Positions 57,978 through 64,000 of a stretch of DNA of 64,000 nt are shown here, in pieces. Within the stretch, counting starts at the first letter, position 1, and every line of letters begins with the position of its first letter. The DNA lies in the NCBI RefSeq assembly GCF_000143415.4, contig NW_003314305.1:26391-90390 (forward strand). Direction: 5' to 3'. Under the pieces are notes generated by a model, which searched no databases, was not told where the DNA came from, and saw only the letters and a list, made by a program, of their open reading frames with translations. This stretch comes from Selaginella moellendorffii (lineage: Eukaryota; Streptophyta; Lycopodiopsida; Selaginellales; Selaginellaceae). The translations under genes and the position numbers were made by a program.

Positions 57978-58458
57978 CGCTAAAACCCTAAAACCCGAAA
58001 TCTAGGGCACACTATAGGCAAAAATGAAAATGTCCGTACGGTAGATAGAAATGGACAACACGACCACGTGTACGGCTGACGTGCCAGTATAAAATGGAGG
58101 ACATGTAGTGTGTCTAGAAGGGGAAGGAGGCGCGGCGCGACCCTCCCCCTCTCTCTGCCGCCACCGCCACTAGGGCATCATCGCTCGGAGCTTCATCGCC
58201 ATAGCCACAGACGGAGCGAGTGTCACGCACACACACCGCCAGTCCATCGATCGATCGCTGCCATTCGCGGTCTCCTTCCTCCATTCCGTGGATCGATCCA
58301 TTGGCGCGGCGGCGGGCGCGGCGAGGGCACAGTTGAATTCATTGCCTGGCAGCCACTGGTGAGGTATGGTTGCACAGAGATTTCTTCTTCTTTCACTAGG
58401 GTTTTTGGAATCGTAGCTCCCCCGTTTAGGTCATTCCATCGCTGACGCCGATCGATCC
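57978..58458. promoter_or_regulatory. Bidirectional promoter of EF-G and LARP6
   Basis: 481 bp between divergent start codons. AAAACCCTAAAACCC (telo-box-like) at about 57982-57997, next to the EF-G leader, is typical of plant translation genes. CCACGTGTACGG near 58062 holds an ACGTG core. The LARP6 side is CT-rich, with a possible leader intron (GTGAGGTATGG near 58350). Confidence 0.5.
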
Positions 58459-60456
58459 ATGGCTGAATCAGGAGGAACCTTGATGCAGCAAACGGAATCG
58501 TCATCATCGCCATCGAGAAGCGACAACGCCATGACTGCCGCCGCCGCCGCCACCACAGCTTTTGCTGCTCCAAAGCACAACAAGGTGGTGAATCGCGGGG
58601 CTGGCGTCTGGGTCGTAAAGTCTGAGCTCGCAAAGGCAGTGGCAGAAGTGAGCACTGCCAAATCGGATTCGGACATCACCGAAACGCAAAAAGGCGTGGA
58701 CACACCCAGTGTCGATACCGGATCTGGGAGTGATCCCGGTGTTGTGCCCGAGCAGCAGCAGCAGAACCAAACACTCACTCGGCAGATTTCTCTGAGCAAA
58801 CTAAATGCTGGAGCACCGGTCTTTGTTCCCAAGGCGACGTCTCCTCAGCCTCCTCCCGCGGCTTTGCAGCCTGGTCAGCCAGGTGTTCTCTCGTTTCCAC
58901 CAATGCCAGTCCAGCCATCTCCGCCGGAAGCTCCCTCGGTTGTGGACGTGGATGACCAGAATGCTTCGGTGCCGTCGTCCTCTCAGAAGTCGTCTGCTCT
59001 CAGTGAAGATACTCGCGCTCAAGTCGTCCAGCAGGTGAAGTCTCGTTGTCTTTTTACATAGTCTCTCCTGCTGACGATTTGTGATAGGTGGAGTTTTATT
59101 TCAGTGATGCCAACCTTCCAACAGATAACTACTTGATGAAGTTCATCAAAAAGGATCCCGAAGGTTTCGGTAAGGCCCGCCTATTCTGTTCGTGGAAACA
59201 AGCTTTTTACAGCGTTCGTTTTGGACAGTTCCGATACCGATCATCGGATCGTTCAGAAAGATCAAGCAGCTTACAAAGAATTACGGTGCTTTAGCTGCAG
59301 CTCTAAGATCCTCTTCCAAACTTGTACGTTGTTCGCACAAATATTCCAGAAGTATCTGAAATTCTTAAATGTTCCAGGTAGTCAGCGAAGACGGGAAGAA
59401 AGTGAGGCGGGCTGAGCCACTTGCTGATATTGACCTTGACGAAATCCAGGTAAGCCCTTCTACTGGCTAGAAACTAGCCACCTGATCTGTTTTACGTTAT
59501 AAAGGGACGAACAGTCGTAGCTGAGAACCTGCCGGAGGATCACTCCATACAAAGCCTAGAAAAGCTATTTGGAACGATTGGAAGGTATGTACTCGCTGAT
59601 TTTGAGGGCTCTTGTTCATGTTGGACATGTTGTGTTCTGGCAGCGTGAAAATGGTAAGAGTGTGCGAACCAGGATCTGCAAACAGTGTCAATAATGCTGC
59701 ATTGGCGAAGCACTCTAAAACCGACAGAGTTGTTAGTAATAAGCTGCATGCTCTGGTAGAGTACGAGACTCTTGAGCAAGCCGAGAAAGCTGTAAGTCAT
59801 GCGGATAATGTTTTTTTTTCTACTTGGATTATCTTATCGGCTTGCTCAGGTTGCGGAGCTGACTGACCAACGAAACTGGAGGAGCGGTCTTCACGTACGT
59901 CTTCTGCTCAGACGAATGGTATGGACTTTGCTGTGGATGAAGTTGAGGAAAAACTCTTGGAGTGTTTTCAGTATCCTGCCAGCAAGCACAATCATGGAGC
60001 CAAGGGCCGAAAGTCTTCGACGGACGAAGAGGATCTGGAAAGTAAAGGTGAGGGCGCCTCAGAAGCATCACCATCGACAGATGAAACAACGGTACTGGCA
60101 TTTTTCATCCCTTCTCTCGTCACTGACTTTCGTGTTCTTAGGCAACGGGAGCTCCTGACACGGAGAAAGACAGCGCAAAGCGTGGAGTTCAGCAGCAGGC
60201 CGGGGGAAGAGGTCGTGGACGGGGGGGCCGAGGGCGAGGGAGAGGCGGAGGAGGATTGATCAACGCCAACGGTGGCATGCTGGGGACATCTCCACAGATA
60301 AGTTGCAGCCCTTCCATTGGCGAAACGATGGTAGCAAAGCCGCCGCCAGGCCCTCGAATGCCGGACGGAACTCGGGGCTTTAGTTTTGGGCGTGGAAGTG
60401 GTGCTGCCGCCACTGCTGTTGCCAAGGCCAGCCAAGCTCGCCCTGGCTCGCTATGA
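58459..60456 (+). CDS. LARP6: La-related protein 6 (plant LARP6 with PAM2)
   Basis: N-terminal Ala/Ser/Gln-rich region with SKLNAGAPVFVPKA, a PAM2 motif that binds poly(A)-binding protein. Then the La motif (VEFYFSDANLPTDNYLMKFI, IGSFRKIKQLTKNYGAL), an RRM-like domain (TVVAENLPEDHSIQSLEKLF, VKMVRVCEPG, LHALVEYETLEQAEKA, NWRSGLHVRLLLR), an acidic region, an RGG stretch (GGRGRGRGGRGRGRGGGG) and the plant-specific GPRMPDGTRGFSFGRGSG tail; stop 60454-60456. Plant LARP6 proteins bind RNA and act in mRNA stability or translation. Between HVRLLLR and MDFAVDEVEEK the frame shifts by one base near 59918. An unusually short intron, a sequence error or a real frameshift are possible, so the C-terminal half depends on this junction. 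Confidence 0.85.
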
Positions 60457-60724
60457 TCTCCAAGGGGCTATAAGCGTTTCTAGGTGCTTGGTCAAATTGA
60501 AATACATATAATAGCTTGGATTTTGGCTTAATATAAAGCTTGGTGCTGTAACGCTGTTGCAAAGGGCCGCCCAAGCCAAGGTGGCACGGCTCTGTGGAAA
60601 CGAAGAGGCGAAATTACAAGAAATTACGCGAAGGTGAAAAAGGATTACTTTTTCCCTTTGACCTACCATTTTAAATTACATAGAGGCGTATGTATGTGGC
60701 GCGTTCCTCCTTAGGGTTTAATCG

Positions 60725-62105
60725 ATGATGACAAGATCCTGCAGGAGCCTCGTCTCTGGATTGCGCGATGCGGTGAGTAGATTCCCCTCCAGATTTCACT
60801 GGCTCGGGGGCGGAAGATCCGTGGCCACGAAAGCCGCGTGTAGCAGCTGCAGCAGCAGCAGTGTGGCGGCGGAGCGAGAAGACGAGGCGGGGCCGAGTGT
60901 GTCGGATATGCTGGTGGACTCTTTCGGCAGGAGGCACAATTACCTGCGAATCTCTCTCACGGAGCGCTGCAACCTTCGCTGCCACTACTGTATGCCCGAG
61001 GAAGGGGTGAAGCTCACGCCCGGCGCACACCTGCTGTCGCAGGACGAGATCGTGGCTCTGGCCAAGGTGTTTGTTGGCGGCGGCGTGGACAAGATACGGC
61101 TCACGGGAGGAGAGCCCACCGTGAGGGCGGACTTGACGGACATATGCCATCGCTTGAGCGGCTTGAGCGGTGTCAAGACTCTGGCCATGACAACCAACGG
61201 CCTGGTTCTGGAGCGCAAGCTGCCGCAGCTAAAGCAGGCAGGATTGAATCAGCTCAACATCAGTCTCGACACGCTGGTCCCGGCAAAGTTCGAGCTCCTC
61301 ACGCGGCGCAAGGGCCATGATCGTGTTCTTGACTCCATCGACGCGGCAGTGGAGCTGGGCTATGATCCCGTCAAGGTACATGTGTGACTTCGTTGGTTTC
61401 CTCCCCTGGGATTGAAGTTCAAGCAGGTCAATTGTGTAGTGATGCGAGGCGTCAACGACGATGAACTCGCCGACTTTGCGGAGCTCACAAGGCACAAACC
61501 GATCAACGTCCGGTTTATCGAGTTTATGCCGTTCGACGGAAACGTGTGGAGCTCCAAGAAACTAGTCTCTTACGCCGAGATGCATTCGAGGCTGGTAAGC
61601 CAAAAAGTTTCCATCAAACTCTCAATCTAGCTCTCGCTTTGAAGGCCCAACGTTACCCGTCTCTCAAGCGTCACTGTGATCATCCGAACGACACTGCAAA
61701 GAACTTCCACATCGAGGAATACCAAGGCTCTGTCTCGTTCATAAGCTCCATGACACAGCACTTTTGCGGCGGATGCAATCGGTTGAGACTAATGGCCGAT
61801 GGAAATCTCAAAGTCTGCCTCTTTGGAACAGCCGAGGTGCTTTTGCATGTATAACTGATCGATGATCTCTCACTGATTCACTGCTTACAGGTTAGCCTAA
61901 GGGACGCGTTAAGAAGTGGCGTTCCCAGTGATGAGCTCGAGCAAATCATCAGTCTAGCGGTGGGTTCTCGAGTATCCATAAGAATGGCTTGATATGTATC
62001 TATTCGTTTCCTCCCTAGCAGGTTAAGAGAAAGAAAGCAGCTCATGCCGGGATGTTTGAGCTTGCAAAGACACCAAACAGGCCCATGGTCCACATTGGTG
62101 GATGA
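60725..62105 (+). CDS. CNX2: GTP 3',8-cyclase, molybdenum cofactor synthesis (MoaA/CNX2)
   Basis: Starts [16 protein letters not shown], a mitochondrial-type presequence. Radical-SAM core: [20 protein letters not shown] (CX3CX2C cluster), [42 protein letters not shown]; then [10 protein letters not shown]. The second cluster is [20 protein letters not shown] (CX2CX13C). Ends NRPMVHIGG, stop 62103-62105; the GG tail is essential in MoaA for GTP/SAM chemistry. Four introns, the third with acceptor TTTGAAG before [10 protein letters not shown]. It converts GTP to the cPMP precursor in the mitochondrial matrix, the first step of molybdopterin synthesis. ATG 60725 is chosen because it gives the presequence. 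Confidence 0.93.
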
Positions 62106-62124
62106 TCTCCAACTATACTGTCTA

Positions 62125-62163
<39 letters not shown>

Positions 62164-62164
62164 T
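62125..62164 (+). repeat. (CTAT)n microsatellite
   Basis: About nine CTAT units just after the CNX2 stop, in the 3' untranslated region. Confidence 0.92.
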
Positions 62165-62324
62165 TATGTGAAGCATGAGACTGATGGAGTGTATCACCGG
62201 GTGTAGAGTAACTATAAGCAATATCCTTGAAGTTAACGAAAGTCAATCGTTGAAGCCTTTTATTGACTTTACGTTTACTTTCGCTTAGTTTACGCAAACT
62301 TCGTATATATTTAAGGTATGGTTC

Positions 62325-63934
62325 TTACCTGTCTGCCAGGATTTTTACGCCGACATACCTGTAGATCATACTCTCAGCAAATACTCCCAAAAGAAAAAGA
62401 AGTCAGTACCTGCCAAGCATCATAACTGTAGCCTGTGGATTTGTTCCAGGGGAAAACACGAAGGTAGAACCATCGACAACTCTCAGTCCTTGGGTGCCCA
62501 AAACTTTATAGTCGGAATCCACAACCTGGCCAACCACGCATCCACCGTGATAGTGCCAGATGGTTGCAACGTTTGTCACGCAATAGGTGGCTATGGTTGC
62601 GTTCAGAGTGGGCGCAAATGCTGGATTTCTCCGGTTGGGCGATCCAACTGTACCTCCCGATGGGAGAGGCTGAATGTCAAACACAAAAGGGCGGAACGCA
62701 TTTGTGAGAACGGCCTCCTCGACCCTGTTCACCCCTGCAACGCATGTCGCCAGGTCTTGGGGGTTTTGGAAATAGTTGAAGGTGACTATCGGATTGTCTC
62801 GGACATTCGTGGACCCCAAAACAAGCTTGCCTACAGATAAAGGCCCGGCGGCTTTCTGGAGTATGTACTCGACTGGCGCACCGGGTATAGCTGCTGCAGC
62901 AGCACCACTCGCAGCCTCGATGTAGGTGCCAAATGCTGCAGTGATTCCCACGGCTTGCACAAGTGACGACTCCACTGGGGAAGGCGAGAGTATAACAAGA
63001 CGGGTTGTGGGGTTGTCTCTCATTTGTTGTCCAACTCCAGTTGCGTTCAACACCACCTTGATGCCCATGGCTGTCAGATGGTCTGCTGGCCCGATTCCGC
63101 TCAGCAAGAGCAGCTGCGGGCTTCCTAGTGCACCTGCACACAAAATCACTTCACTCTTGGGGTGTCTGCTAAGAAGAGCCGTGTGCGGTAAGCCAAGGAA
63201 GTCTGTATACCGCACTCCATACGCTCGAAGCCCTGGATTTGGCGGTTAGAAACATTGTGAATATAAGTACGTAAAGACTGAACCTTTGAAAAGGATGAGC
63301 TCAACTTGTGCGTAGAGCAGAACGTCCAGGTTCGTACGATTGCCGTAAACAAACAGATTTGAAGCTGGCCGCCGGAACCCCTGGCTATCGAAATTCGTTC
63401 CCCCGGTTTGGGTTCCAACTTGAAAGTCGTAGCTGGCACCGTTGTCAGGAGTCACTCCTGCCTCGAGCAGGGACTGCCTGAACGCTCTCTGATATGGCCC
63501 AAGCTCTGGGAATGACGCCACAATTCTCTCCACCCACTGGAAGGACGCGTTAGCCAGGCTCCCATCGAGGCCCATGTCTGCTATGGTTTGAGGACTCGCT
63601 CGGTTGTAAAACCCGGCGTTGATTGAGCTTCCACCGCCCAGCACTCGAGCCCGGCCGTTTCTAACGCCATCCGTGGAAACGAATCCCTGGACGAGTGTGT
63701 TGCTGCCAAGTTGGTTTTCGTAAGTCAGTAAAAAGCTGTCTCGGCGTGTGGAGATTGGATCGGGGAAACCTCCGCGCTCCAGGACCAAAACCTTGAACCT
63801 CTGGGAGAGTGTGGCGGCTAATGGGCATCCAGCAGTTCCTCCTCCCACAATGATGTAGTCATAGGAGTTCCATTTGAGCTGCACAGATGGTTCACTCATA
63901 GGTGGGATGGCAGAGCTCGATTCCGGACTGATTG
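62325..63934 (-). CDS. GMC oxidoreductase, HOTHEAD-like (5' end outside window)
   Basis: Minus strand, at least three exons. The internal exon starts after acceptor TTATCCAG at 63934 (AISPESSSAIPP). FAD-binding fold YDYIIVGGGTAGCPLAATLS, GMC signature 1 GGGSSINAGFYNRAS, an intron near 63246-63282, GMC signature 2 GALGSPQLLLLSGIGP, catalytic His in WHYHGGC and NPQATVMMLG. A 51-bp intron (62359-62409) leads to RYVGVKILADR and stop 62325-62327; without it the frame would stop early at LGRY. Plant homologues (HOTHEAD, mandelonitrile lyase-like) oxidise alcohols, e.g. omega-hydroxy fatty acids for cuticle. The signal peptide exon must lie beyond 64000. Convergent with CNX2. Confidence 0.88.
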
Positions 63935-64000
63935 CTGGATAACAAGACCAAAAGAATTGAGCTACATACAACTCAAGAAAAATGTTAAAGTGATTTGTGT

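Overview
The window looks like nuclear DNA of an early-diverging land plant, most likely a lycophyte such as Selaginella (inference). The intact genes have many very short introns of about 45-65 bp with GT/AG ends, their protein families are plant-typical (DYW-class PPR, MEI2-like, plant LARP6, peroxisomal LON2, CNX2, polygalacturonase, HOTHEAD-type GMC oxidoreductase), and gene-dense DNA alternates sharply with retrotransposon-rich DNA. No bacterial, organellar or CRISPR signal was seen.

Region 1 (1-28800) is a transposon graveyard. The tail of a non-chromodomain Ty3/gypsy element (integrase C-terminus plus a decayed third ORF) carries an inserted fragment of an RMR-type RING-H2 gene that still contains its intron. 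A long AT-rich stretch follows, then a tandem array of about 96-bp palindromic units. A chromovirus (7109-20974, about 1.1-kb LTRs, perfect ATAAC target duplication) landed in that array. Its gag-pol middle is replaced by a roughly 7-kb foreign segment with a decayed DUF7869-type, transposase-like gene on the minus strand and at least 15 dispersed copies of one 22-bp palindrome confined to its non-coding parts. The 3' LTR contains a 957-base assembly gap. Beyond the array lie AT-rich DNA, a relic resembling a beta-class DNA methyltransferase, a 100-120 bp tandem repeat, and an LTR-like piece with a G-box cluster.

Region 2 (28800-43900) mixes broken genes, transposons and one apparently intact gene: a PQQ-propeller (polyvinyl-alcohol-dehydrogenase-like) pseudogene, an orphan serine carboxypeptidase C-terminus next to a complete serine carboxypeptidase-like gene, a decayed minus-strand Ty3/gypsy element with about 160-bp LTRs, the 5' half of a peroxisomal LON2 gene cut off inside its AAA+ domain, an integrase fragment with its LTR start, and an alpha-galactosidase relic.

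Region 3 (44100-64000) is a compact euchromatic block: polygalacturonase (+), MEI2-like RNA-binding protein (-), TTC1-like TPR co-chaperone (+), DYW PPR editing factor (-), a small coiled-coil protein (-), mitochondrial EF-G (-), LARP6 (+), molybdopterin synthesis enzyme CNX2 (+) and the 3' part of a GMC oxidoreductase (-). Pairs are divergent (MEI2-like/TTC1, EF-G/LARP6) or convergent (TTC1/PPR with 34 bp between stop codons, CNX2/GMC). They share RNA and organelle themes but there is no evidence of a functional cluster.
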